Positions 1 through 7,775 of a stretch of DNA of 46,420 bases are shown in pieces; positions within the stretch are counted from its first letter, which is position 1, and each line of letters starts with the position of its first letter. The DNA lies in the NCBI RefSeq assembly GCF_016862375.1, contig NZ_BOMV01000114.1, forward strand, positions 1 to 46,420. Direction: 5' to 3'. The position numbers were made by a program, and so were the translations under genes. Source of the stretch: Paractinoplanes rishiriensis (GTDB lineage: Bacteria; Actinomycetota; Actinomycetes; Mycobacteriales; Micromonosporaceae). Below the pieces are notes generated by a model, which ran no database searches, was not told the DNA's origin, and saw only the letters and a program-made list of their open reading frames with translations.

Positions 1-27
1 TTGTATCGGTGGGTTAGGAATGAGGGC

Positions 28-771
28 ATGGAGATAACCAAGGTGGCCTGGACCGCGGCGGGCCACCGGCTGACGTCGGCGGCCGGCACCGTGACCGGCA
101 ACCGCTACGACGCCGACTACGACGTCGTCCACCTGGACCCGGTCCGGGCGCTGGCGGTGGTGGCCGACGGGATGGGGGAAGGGCCGGGCAGTGCCGCCGC
201 CGGGCGGACGGCGGTCGACGTCTTCACCGGTGAGGCGCCGGCGCACTGCACGCCGGGCACGTTGCGGTCCGCGGTGGCCAAGGCCCAGCAGGAGGTACGC
301 CGGGCCGGCCGCACCCTGAACGAACTGACCGGCTGCACGCTCACCGCGTTCGTTGCCGACGACGAGGCCTGGATCGTCCAGGTCGGCGACTCCCGCGCCT
401 ACCGCCTGCGCAACGGCCTGCTGGAACTGCTCACGGTCGACCACACCATCGCCTGGCTGGGCGTGCTGCACGGCTGGTTCGGGTACGACTCGCCCGAGGC
501 CAAGATCGCCCGTTACCGGCTCACCCGCTATCTCGGTCACCCGGACGACCCGGAGCCCGACCTGCTGGCCGTGACCCTGCACCCGGGCGACGTCTATCTG
601 CTGTGCACCGACGGGGTGGCCGACCAGCTCAGCTACGAACGGCTCACCCAGGTGCTGGCCACCGTCGCCGACCCGGGCGCGGCCGTGCACACGCTACTCG
701 GCGACACCCTGACCGCGGGCGGCGCCGACAACGCGACCGCCGTGGTCGTCCGGGTCGAGCAGACCGTCTGA
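28..771 (+). CDS. PP2C-family protein phosphatase
   Basis: Probable metal-dependent Ser/Thr protein phosphatase that reverses phosphorylation by Hanks-type kinases. PP2C motifs appear in order: VVADGMGEG near the N-terminus, QVGDSRAYRL in the middle, LLCTDGVADQL, and GADNATAVVV at the C-terminus, giving the acidic residues that bind the two metals. It is about 247 residues, the size of a bare catalytic domain, with no membrane segment. I chose the ATG at 28; an in-frame TTG at base 1 would add nine residues, and the window edge hides anything further upstream. Its last 78 bases overlap the convergent MMPL gene. A second, more canonical PP2C lies at 15135-15854. Family call is firm; substrate unknown. 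Confidence 0.88.
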   Translation: MEITKVAWTAAGHRLTSAAGTVTGNRYDADYDVVHLDPVRALAVVADGMGEGPGSAAAGRTAVDVFTGEAPAHCTPGTLRSAVAKAQQEVRRAGRTLNELTGCTLTAFVADDEAWIVQVGDSRAYRLRNGLLELLTVDHTIAWLGVLHGWFGYDSPEAKIARYRLTRYLGHPDDPEPDLLAVTLHPGDVYLLCTDGVADQLSYERLTQVLATVADPGAAVHTLLGDTLTAGGADNATAVVVRVEQTV

Positions 772-2847
772 CGCGTCCCCGCCAGACCGCCCGCCAGACC
801 GCCCGCCGGACCGGCGGGCGGGCCGGGCCGGCCACCAGAACCGCGCGCCGAGCAGCAGCGCGAGGGCCGGCACCACGATGGTCCGCACCAGCAGCGTGTC
901 CAGCACGACGCCGATGCCGACGATCACCCCCAGCTGGGTCAGCACGATCACCGGTAGCACGCCGAGCACGGTGAACACGGCGGCCAGCAGGATGCCGGCC
1001 GAGGTGATCACGCCGCCGGTCGCGGCCAGCGCGCGCAGCATGCCGGCCCGGTTGTCGCCGCGTGCCGCCGCCTCGTCCCGGGCCCGGGTGACCAGGAAGA
1101 TGTTGTAGTCGACGCCGAGCGCGACCAGGAACAGGAAGCTCAACAGCGGCACGCCGGCGTCCAGGGCGGGCAGGTCGAACGCGGTGCGCAACAGCACCGT
1201 GGCCGCGCCCAGGCTGGCCGCGTAGCTGATCACCACGGTGATCAGGAGCAGCAGCGGGGCGACCAGCGACCGCAGCAGCACGATCAGCACGATCAGCACC
1301 ACGGCCAGGATGAGCGGCACCACCACCCGGACGTCGCGCAGCTGGGTGGCGCGTTCGTCCAGGTCGGCGGCCGGGGCGCCGCCCACCAGGGCATCGCCCA
1401 GGGCTTCGCGCAGGCGCTCCACGGTACGGTCGGCGCCGGGTGTGCCGGACCCGTCGGTCAGCTGGACGCTGAACCGGCCCAGCGTGCCGTCGTCGGAGCG
1501 CTCCGGCGGCAGCACCGCGGCCACGCCCTCGACCTGGCGGGCGGCGGCCGCGGCCGCGTCCACCGCGCCGGCGTCGGCGATCACCGTGACCGGCTGGGAC
1601 GCGCCGGCCGGGAAGTGCCGGGCCAGCGTCTCCTGCGCGGTCACCGACTCGACCTTGGTGCGGAACTGCTCGGTCTGCGACAGCCCGATGTCCGTCCGGG
1701 TCAGGCCGGTGGCGAGCAGACCGAGCACGACCACGGCCAGGGCCAGCACCGCGGCCGGGCGGCGGCCCACCCCGCGGGCCACCCGGGCCCACCAGCCGCT
1801 CTCGGTCGGGTCGTGGCTGCCGACCCGGGGAATCAGCGGCCAGAACACGCCCCGGGGCAGGCCGACCAGCGCAGCCGGCAGCACGAACAGGCCGAACACG
1901 AGCGCCACCAGGACGCCGGCCGCGGCCGCGACGCCGAGCGTGCGGTTGCCGGTCAGCGCCGCGCTGAGCAGCGTGAGCAGGGCCAGCACCACGGTGCTGG
2001 CGCTGGCCGTGATGGCCGGGGCGGCCGCCCGCCAGGCGCTGGTCATGGCCGCCCGCCGGGACTCGGTGCGGCGCAGTTCCTCGCGGTAGCGGGAGATCAG
2101 CAGCAGGGCATAGTTGGTGCCGGCGCCGAACACCAGCACCGAGACGATGCCGGCCACGGACGCGTCGGTGCGTTCGCCGACCAGTTGAGCGATCCACGGC
2201 AGCAGCTTGGCGGCGACCTGGTCGCCGAGGCCGACCACGACCAGCGGCACGATCCACAGCACCGGGCTGCGATAGGTGAGCAGGAGCAGGACGGCCACCA
2301 CGGCCGCGGTGGCCATCAGCAGCGTGACGTCGGCGCCGGCGAACGCCTCGGAGATGTCCCGTCCGAACGCGGCGCCGCCGGTGACCTGGGCGGTCACCCC
2401 GGCCGGCAGTCCGGCGTCGCGCAGCGCGGCCCGCACCGCGTCCACCTGGGCGTTGCGGCCGGCGTCGTCCAGGCCGGGGGAGAGCGGCGCGATCAGCAGG
2501 GCGGCCTGGCCGTCCTGGGCCACCACCGGCGGGCCGGCGACCGGCACCCGGGTCACCCCGGTGAGGCGGTCACCGAGCGCGCCCACCGCGGCCTGGTCGG
2601 CCTCGGTGAGCGAGCCGCCGGCGCGTTCCACCACCACGATCGCGGTCTGCTCGCGGCCGCCGGGGAAGCGATCCGCCAGTTCGGTCACCCGGGTTGCCTC
2701 GGCGCCGTCCGGCAGGCCGTCGGTGGGGCCGGCGGCCGGTTGCTCCGGGGAGAAGGCGAAGACCAGCCCGGAGAGCAGCACGGTGACCAGCAGGACCAGA
2801 ACCGCGCCGATCTTGCTGGTGAACCACACGAGGGGACGTTGCGCCAT
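694..2847 (-). CDS. MMPL/RND-family membrane transporter
   Basis: Proton-driven exporter of the MMPL family (RND superfamily), usually moving lipids or hydrophobic drugs. The 717-residue protein has the internal duplication of the family: an N-terminal helix (from VWFTSKIGAVLVLLV), a large extracytoplasmic loop, a helix bundle, then a repeat of that plan. The two proton-relay sites lie in GAGTNYALLLISRYREE (Asn245-Tyr246) and GVDYNIFLVTRARDE (Asp580-Tyr581); the first carries Asn where the family usually has Asp. The start is the ATG of MAQRPLVWF, with a GAAGG Shine-Dalgarno just upstream. A MarR gene starts 44 bp away on the other strand and very likely controls it. The 3' end overlaps the preceding PP2C gene convergently. 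Confidence 0.9.
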   Translation of the reverse strand: MAQRPLVWFTSKIGAVLVLLVTVLLSGLVFAFSPEQPAAGPTDGLPDGAEATRVTELADRFPGGREQTAIVVVERAGGSLTEADQAAVGALGDRLTGVTRVPVAGPPVVAQDGQAALLIAPLSPGLDDAGRNAQVDAVRAALRDAGLPAGVTAQVTGGAAFGRDISEAFAGADVTLLMATAAVVAVLLLLTYRSPVLWIVPLVVVGLGDQVAAKLLPWIAQLVGERTDASVAGIVSVLVFGAGTNYALLLISRYREELRRTESRRAAMTSAWRAAAPAITASASTVVLALLTLLSAALTGNRTLGVAAAAGVLVALVFGLFVLPAALVGLPRGVFWPLIPRVGSHDPTESGWWARVARGVGRRPAAVLALAVVVLGLLATGLTRTDIGLSQTEQFRTKVESVTAQETLARHFPAGASQPVTVIADAGAVDAAAAAARQVEGVAAVLPPERSDDGTLGRFSVQLTDGSGTPGADRTVERLREALGDALVGGAPAADLDERATQLRDVRVVVPLILAVVLIVLIVLLRSLVAPLLLLITVVISYAASLGAATVLLRTAFDLPALDAGVPLLSFLFLVALGVDYNIFLVTRARDEAAARGDNRAGMLRALAATGGVITSAGILLAAVFTVLGVLPVIVLTQLGVIVGIGVVLDTLLVRTIVVPALALLLGARFWWPARPARRSGGRSGGRSGGDASDGLLDPDDHGGRVVGAARGQGVAE

Positions 2848-2861
2848 GACCAACCCTTCGA

Positions 2862-2897
2862 TCATCGAATCTTTCGACAATCGAAAAGATATGATGA
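2862..2897. promoter_or_regulatory. Palindromic MarR-type operator between MMPL and marR
   Basis: The 43-bp gap between the two divergent genes holds a perfect inverted repeat, TTTCGA-CAA-TCGAAA (2872-2886), extended on both sides to tcatcgaatctttcga and tcgaaaagatatgatga. It covers the marR start codon (ATG 2891) and the upstream region of the MMPL gene. MarR proteins bind such 15-20 bp palindromes as dimers. I infer autorepression plus repression of the exporter, relieved by a ligand. A TATGAT sequence at 2890-2895 looks like a -10 box; if it is used, marR translation would begin downstream at GTG 2903 on a leaderless message. Confidence 0.75.
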
Positions 2898-3382
2898 CAC
2901 CCGTGCCGCCGCAACTTGAACGCGATGATGTGCTCGCCGATCTGGTCGAGGCCCTGCGGATCTTCACCGTGCAGAGTGACGTCTTCGTGGACGTCTTCGC
3001 CCGCGCACACGGCCTGGGCCGCAGCGACCTGAACGCGATCATGTGGATCAGCGCCGGCACCACGGCCGACCGGCCGATCACCGTCGGCGAACTGGCACAG
3101 CGACTCAATCTCAGCCCGGCCGCCGCGACCGCGCTGGTCGACCGGCTGGAGGCGGTGGGGCACGTGGCAAGGACCCGCGACCCGCACGACCGGCGCCGGG
3201 TCACGGTGCGCATGCAGGATCAGGCCCTCCAGGTCGCCCGGCAGTTCTTCCTGCCGCTGGGCGAGGGCATGCGCGAGGCCGCGACCGAGTTCACCGCGGA
3301 GGAACTCGCCCGCACCGCGGCCGTGGTGCAGCGGATGACCGAGGCGGTGACCGCGGCCGGCCGGCGGGCCGCCGGCCGGTAG
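2891..3382 (+). CDS. MarR-family transcriptional regulator
   Basis: A 163-residue winged-helix regulator. Visible are the N-terminal dimerisation helix (VEALRIFTVQSDVFVDVFA), the recognition region ITVGELAQRLNLSPAAATALVDRLEAVGHVART and the wing DPHDRRRVTVRM (the DxRxxR signature). A long C-terminal dimer helix ends in an Ala/Arg-rich tail. Divergent from the MMPL exporter with a shared palindromic operator, the common arrangement for a local repressor of an efflux pump. ATG 2891 is the first start, with a second ATG directly after it; no strong Shine-Dalgarno is visible, and GTG 2903 remains possible if the message is leaderless. Confidence 0.9.
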   Translation: MMTPVPPQLERDDVLADLVEALRIFTVQSDVFVDVFARAHGLGRSDLNAIMWISAGTTADRPITVGELAQRLNLSPAAATALVDRLEAVGHVARTRDPHDRRRVTVRMQDQALQVARQFFLPLGEGMREAATEFTAEELARTAAVVQRMTEAVTAAGRRAAGR

Positions 3383-3389
3383 TCCACGG

Positions 3390-4205
3390 TCAGCGCCGGC
3401 GGCGTCGCTGGTTGGCGGGCGGTGGATAGAAGCCGGTCGGCAGCGTCTGGGTGTGCGCCTGCCAGGCCGGTTGCTGCTCGGGCCGGTTGCGGGTGCGCAG
3501 CCGCAGCAGCAGGGCCACCCCCAGGAAGACCAGCACCGCGCCGATGATCAGGCCGGGGCCGAGCAGGCTCGGCGTGCCGGCGGCCGGGTCGAGCGCAGCG
3601 GACGTCGGCTCGTCGCCGGCCGGTGCCTCGCCGGCCGCGGCGTCCTCCTCGGCGGCGTCCTCCTCGGCCGCTTCCTCCTCGGGGGTGGGGCTCGGGGTGG
3701 CGGCCACCGGGCTCACCACCCGGCTGGTCGTCTCGGCCACCGCGAGTTCGCGGCCGCGGGCGTCTAGCGCCGCCGCCGCGAAGGTCACCGTGCCGCTGTC
3801 CGGGCCGGTGAAGCCGATGTCCCAGCGGCCGGTGACGGTGCGGCCACGGCACAGCTCGCCGGGGTCGCTCTGCTCGTCCACGACCCGGGCCACGTCGCCG
3901 TCGACCTCGGAGCGGACCCGGAACTGGCCGCCGTTCTCGACCCGGTTGATGCGCAGTTGATCGAGGTTGACGCCGTCCGTCCGGATGGTCAGGAGCCACC
4001 GCACCTTGCGGCAGCGCCCGTCGCGGTCGGTGGTGACCACGGCGGTGAGGGTGCGGGCGTTCTGCTCGATGGTGAACGTGCCCGGCTGCTGCCCGATGTT
4101 CACGTCGAAGCCTTCGACGGCGGCCTGCGCGGGCAGCGCCCAGGCCAATGACGCGGCGACCAGTGCCAGCGCGGTGGTGAACCGTGCCGCTACCCGGTGT
4201 CGCAT
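3390..4205 (-). CDS. Secreted membrane-anchored protein of unknown function
   Basis: A 271-residue exported protein. It has a Sec signal peptide (basic start, hydrophobic core, cleavage near ALPAQA), an extracytoplasmic beta-rich domain with two cysteines (in DGRCRKV and GELCRGR) that may pair, an acidic low-complexity linker of Glu/Asp/Ala from about residue 165 to 205, one membrane helix (GLIIGAVLVFLGVALLLRLR) and a basic tail ending in five arginines. The anchor resembles wall or membrane retention segments but has no LPXTG motif. A Shine-Dalgarno (GAAGGAGATGATCTC) lies right before the ATG. It is convergent with marR, 7 bp away. I do not recognise the globular domain. Confidence 0.8.
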   Translation of the reverse strand: MRHRVAARFTTALALVAASLAWALPAQAAVEGFDVNIGQQPGTFTIEQNARTLTAVVTTDRDGRCRKVRWLLTIRTDGVNLDQLRINRVENGGQFRVRSEVDGDVARVVDEQSDPGELCRGRTVTGRWDIGFTGPDSGTVTFAAAALDARGRELAVAETTSRVVSPVAATPSPTPEEEAAEEDAAEEDAAAGEAPAGDEPTSAALDPAAGTPSLLGPGLIIGAVLVFLGVALLLRLRTRNRPEQQPAWQAHTQTLPTGFYPPPANQRRRRR

Positions 4206-4566
4206 GAGATCATCTCCTTCTCGCCGGCTGGAAAACCGCCTGCATATGAGATGGCACGCCCCAGCGCGGCGAAAGGTTCACCCGGTGCGACGGGTCACTC
4301 GCCGGAGGACCTTATTTTTAGCTTAGCCGGGCGTTACCACCCGGTATCGGCCCAGTTCAACGGCGCTCCGGGGGTGCTGCCTGGAAAGTTGCCGACAAAT
4401 TCGGCCGCCGACGTTCATCCGAAGCCGCTCGCCGCACGTAGTTGGGGAAGGGCAGGGACCGGGGCACCGGCCGCTGCCCGCCCGGAACTAAGCACGGGGC
4501 ATCCCCCACGGATGCCCACGTCCCACCGCCCACGGGACGTGACCCGCTGCGGAGAACGAGGAGTCA
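4206..4566 (+). promoter_or_regulatory. Divergent intergenic region with structured 5' leader
   Basis: This 361-bp gap separates two divergent genes. An AT-rich island at 4311-4326 (CTTATTTTTAGCTTAG) stands out in otherwise GC-rich DNA and is the likeliest place for core promoters; no clear -35/-10 pair is seen. The part next to the cytochrome gene holds three stem-loops in a row: GGGCAG/CTGCCC enclosing CCGG-GGCA-CCGG (4450-4479), GGGCATCC/GGATGCCC with a 5-nt loop (4497-4517), and CACGTCCC/GGGACGTG with a 9-nt loop (4517-4541). The Shine-Dalgarno GAGGAG follows at 4558-4563. No T-run follows any stem, so these look like leader RNA structure rather than terminators. Confidence 0.55.
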
Positions 4567-6300
4567 ATGGCCCGGACAGGAAACAACCAGCGATCCGCCA
4601 ATCGTGTGGCCGTCGATGTCGGTGCTACTGGAACCAAACCGGCGTCGAAGGGCGCCGTGCTCGTCCTTGTCCTGAGCGTGCTCGCGGCGCTCTGGGCGGT
4701 CGCGATGATGACCGCCACCGGTCGGGTCGGCTACTACTACTTCTTCCTCTACGCCGAGTACTACATGGGTGTCATCACCCTGGTGTCCCTCTCGATCACG
4801 ATCATGGTGGGTCTGGTGGCCACCGACCGCCTGGTGCTCTCGATCCGCCAGCGGGTGCTGCTGCAGTCCGCCCACCGCACCACCGGCCTGATCGCGGTCA
4901 CCGCCCTTTTCCTGCACGTCTGGACGAAGTACGCCGAGGGCACCATCCAGTTGATGGACATCTTCGTGCCGTTCTTCGCCAGCTTCAACCGGCTCTGGGT
5001 CGGTTTCGGCACGCTGTCCGCCTGGATCATGGTGCTGGTGATGTGGACCGGTATCGCCCGGTCCAAGTTCATCGGCCGGGGCCGGCCCTGGATGTGGCGG
5101 GGCATTCACGCCATCTCCTACCTGATGTGGCCGATCGCGCTGATGCACGGCCTGTCCGCCGGCCGCCCGGCCGCCACCTGGGTCGTCGTCAGCTACATCG
5201 TCTGCGTGCTCGCCGTGCTGGTCGGCCTCGCCGTCCGGCTGTCGGTCAGCCTCAACCGCAACAAGGACTTCTCGTCGGCGGCCGGTATCGGCGTCCGCCC
5301 GGCCGGCTCGATGGTGCCCACCTCGTCGCCCGCCATGAAGGCGCCGCGCGGCGGCCGCCGCGAGCCCAAGCCGGAGCCCGAGGTCCTCGGCCCGGTCGCC
5401 GCGGTCGGCGCGTTCCAGCCGGCCCGGCCGGCCGGGGTGCAGACCCTGCCCCCGCTCGAGCAGGAGGCACCCCCGCCGCCCCGGCCGCGCCGCGGTGGTT
5501 TCGACGAGGACGGCCCGCGCCGGCGCCGCCCCGCGGACGACGAGATCGAGTTCGACGAGCCGGCCCCGCGCGGCGGCGGCCGCCGCTTCCCGGGCGAGGA
5601 CACGTCGACCCGGATGCGCCGTCCCGACCTGGAGGACACCTCGACCCGGATGCGCCGCCCGGACCTGGAGGACACGTCCGCCCGGATGCGCCGTCCCGAC
5701 CTGGAGGACACCTCGACCCGGATGCGGCGGGTGGAGATGGACGACACCTCGACCCGGATGCGCCGGGTGGAGATGGACGACACCCGCACCTTCCGCCCGG
5801 ACTTCGACGACGCCGCGCCCCGCCAGCGCGGCCGCTACGATGACGAGCCCGCGCCGCGTTCCCGGCGCCGTGCCGCCGAGCCGCTGCCGATGTACGACGA
5901 GGAACCGCGGGGCCGCCGCGGCGAGGGTTACGACGAGCCGCCGCGGCAGCGCGGCCGGTACGACGACGAGCCATCCGGCCGCCGAGCCCGCTACGAGCCC
6001 CGCTTCGGCGGGGAGGCGGAGGGGGCGCCCCGGGGTCGGCGCGACCGGGGCGCGGAAATCGACGGCGCCGACTCGGGACGACACAGCCGCACCGGCTTCC
6101 TCGACCTCGCCGACGGCGAGTTCGAGGGCGACGAGTTGCCGACGCTGGTCGACATGGCCTCGCGTCGCGCCCGCCGGGCGGAGCAGGACCCCGTTCGCAG
6201 CCAGGCGGGCCGGGGGGCTCGTCGCGGTGGCCGCGGCCGGTCGAACGACGATGTGGCTGACGACGAGTACTGGTCGCAGCTGCGAGGGGAAGCGAATTGA
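4567..6300 (+). CDS. Diheme cytochrome b / ferric-reductase-like membrane protein with repeat tail
   Basis: A 577-residue two-part protein. The N-terminal half (about residues 29-224) has some six membrane helices and four histidines set as heme b ligands: His103/His117 and His181/His194, one pair per helix pair, as in ferric-reductase-like and cytochrome b561-type domains. The C-terminal half is a hydrophilic, Arg/Asp/Pro-rich disordered tail. It includes about five copies of a 12-residue repeat, EDTSTRMRRPDL (roughly 5599-5790), followed by RGRYDDE-type motifs. There is no FAD/NAD module, so electrons should come from a partner. The next gene, a NuoF-like flavoprotein starting within this stop codon, is the obvious donor. 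Domain assignment is good; acceptor unknown. Confidence 0.78.
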   Translation: MARTGNNQRSANRVAVDVGATGTKPASKGAVLVLVLSVLAALWAVAMMTATGRVGYYYFFLYAEYYMGVITLVSLSITIMVGLVATDRLVLSIRQRVLLQSAHRTTGLIAVTALFLHVWTKYAEGTIQLMDIFVPFFASFNRLWVGFGTLSAWIMVLVMWTGIARSKFIGRGRPWMWRGIHAISYLMWPIALMHGLSAGRPAATWVVVSYIVCVLAVLVGLAVRLSVSLNRNKDFSSAAGIGVRPAGSMVPTSSPAMKAPRGGRREPKPEPEVLGPVAAVGAFQPARPAGVQTLPPLEQEAPPPPRPRRGGFDEDGPRRRRPADDEIEFDEPAPRGGGRRFPGEDTSTRMRRPDLEDTSTRMRRPDLEDTSARMRRPDLEDTSTRMRRVEMDDTSTRMRRVEMDDTRTFRPDFDDAAPRQRGRYDDEPAPRSRRRAAEPLPMYDEEPRGRRGEGYDEPPRQRGRYDDEPSGRRARYEPRFGGEAEGAPRGRRDRGAEIDGADSGRHSRTGFLDLADGEFEGDELPTLVDMASRRARRAEQDPVRSQAGRGARRGGRGRSNDDVADDEYWSQLRGEAN

Positions 6301-7775
6301 GCGAGGCACAGGTTCCACCGGTCACCGCCATCGGCGTGCCGCGGATCACCGCGGGCTTCGACGAGTACGGCCGTCTGGATCTGCTGGCCCACCAGGAGGT
6401 CCACGGCGGCTTCGCGGCGCTCTCGTCCGGCGAGCTGATCGGGCTCGCCGACCGGATCGAGCTGCGCGGCCGGGGCGGCGCGGGTTTCCCGTTCGCCCGT
6501 AAAGTCCGCGCGGTGCTCGATTCCTGCCGCCGGCAGGACCTGCCCCCGGTGATCGTCGTCAACGGCACCGAGGGCGAGCCGCCCTCCTGGAAGGACAAGG
6601 CCGTGCTCACCCGCGGCCCGCACCTGATCCTGGACGGCGCCGCGCTGGCCGCCGCCGCCCTGGACGCCGAGGAGATCGTCATCGGCATCGCCGACGACGG
6701 CATCGGCGAGAGCTCGATCACCGCGGCCCTGGCCGAGCGGCGGATGCCCTGCCCGACCCGGATCGTCACGGTGCCGCACCGGTTCATCTCCGGCGAGGGC
6801 GGCGCGCTGGTACGCGGCATCAACGGCGAGGCGCACATCCCGCCCGGCCGCAAGGTCCGGTCCAGCGACAACGGCGTGATGGGGCTGCCCACGCTGCTCT
6901 CCAACGCCGAGACGTTCTCGCAGCTGGCGATCGCGGCCCGGCTCGGCCCGTGGGAGTACAACGCGGTCGGCATCCCCGAGGAGCCCGGCACGGTCATGCT
7001 CACCGTCGGCGGCTCGGCCACCAACCCGGCCGTGGTGGAGGCGCCCAGCGGCACTCCGTTGATGGACGTGCTGAACATGTGCGGCGCGGACATCGGCCCC
7101 GGTCTGCTGGTCGGCGGCTACCACGGCAAGTGGATCAGCGCGAAGGCCGCCGAGACGGTGACCATCTCCCGCAAGGGCTTCGCCAAGGTCGGCGGCACGC
7201 TCGGCGCCGGCATGCTGATCCCGATCGGCTCCAAGACCTGCCCGCTCGGCGAGGTCGCCCAGGTTGTGCAGTACCTGGCCGGCGAGTCGGCCGGGCAGTG
7301 CGGCCCGTGCCGGCTCGGCCTGCCCGACCTGGCCCGCGCGGTCACCCTGGTCTCGCTGGGCGGCAACGCGGTCGACAACGTGCGCCAGGCGGCCGGTGTG
7401 GTCAAGGGCCGCGGCGCGTGCAGCCACCCGGACGGTACGTCCCGGTTCGCGCTGTCCTCCCTCGAGGTCTTCGAGAAGGACGTGAACGCGCACGCCAACG
7501 GCGAGGGCTGCGGCAAGCCGGTGCGGGGCATCCTGCCGCTGCCGTACACCGCCGAGAAGGGCGCCCGCCGGCTGGCCCTGGACTGGTCCCGGTGCGACGG
7601 GCACGGGCTCTGCTCGGCGGTGGCCCCGGAGATCATCCGGCTGGACTCGAACGGGTTCCCGGCGTTCCCGCAGACCCCGCTGCCGCCGTGGCTGGAGAAC
7701 GGCGCCCGCAAGGCCGTGAACGTGTGCCCGGCGCTGGCGCTGCGGCTCGACGACGCGACCGCGAGTTCGAATTGA
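6297..7775 (+). CDS. NuoF-like NADH-binding flavoprotein fused to a ferredoxin
   Basis: A 492-residue soluble electron carrier resembling the 51-kDa (NuoF) subunit of complex I. The FMN/NADH fold shows GRGGAGFP (58-65) and NGTEGEPPSWKDK (89-101). The NuoF Fe-S region reads ESAGQCGPCRLG: the first cysteine of the usual ESCGxCTPC motif is Ala332, leaving Cys335, Cys338 and Cys375. A C-terminal ferredoxin domain adds Cys433, Cys439 and Cys477 (RCDGHGLC, NVCPAL), a 3Fe-4S-type pattern. Translation starts at TTG 6297, overlapping the TGA of the cytochrome gene, with GAGGGGAAG as Shine-Dalgarno. It is not in a nuo operon. Inference: it takes electrons from NAD(P)H and passes them to the membrane cytochrome. 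Confidence 0.85.
   Translation: MSEAQVPPVTAIGVPRITAGFDEYGRLDLLAHQEVHGGFAALSSGELIGLADRIELRGRGGAGFPFARKVRAVLDSCRRQDLPPVIVVNGTEGEPPSWKDKAVLTRGPHLILDGAALAAAALDAEEIVIGIADDGIGESSITAALAERRMPCPTRIVTVPHRFISGEGGALVRGINGEAHIPPGRKVRSSDNGVMGLPTLLSNAETFSQLAIAARLGPWEYNAVGIPEEPGTVMLTVGGSATNPAVVEAPSGTPLMDVLNMCGADIGPGLLVGGYHGKWISAKAAETVTISRKGFAKVGGTLGAGMLIPIGSKTCPLGEVAQVVQYLAGESAGQCGPCRLGLPDLARAVTLVSLGGNAVDNVRQAAGVVKGRGACSHPDGTSRFALSSLEVFEKDVNAHANGEGCGKPVRGILPLPYTAEKGARRLALDWSRCDGHGLCSAVAPEIIRLDSNGFPAFPQTPLPPWLENGARKAVNVCPALALRLDDATASSN

Noticed and set aside
4423..4560. ydaO/c-di-AMP-type riboswitch
   Set aside because: Stem-loops are clear, but the conserved sequence blocks I would expect for that class are absent.
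5193..6000. Repeats resembling a CRISPR-like periodicity
   Set aside because: The 36-bp units are contiguous, in frame and encode the peptide repeat; there are no spacers.
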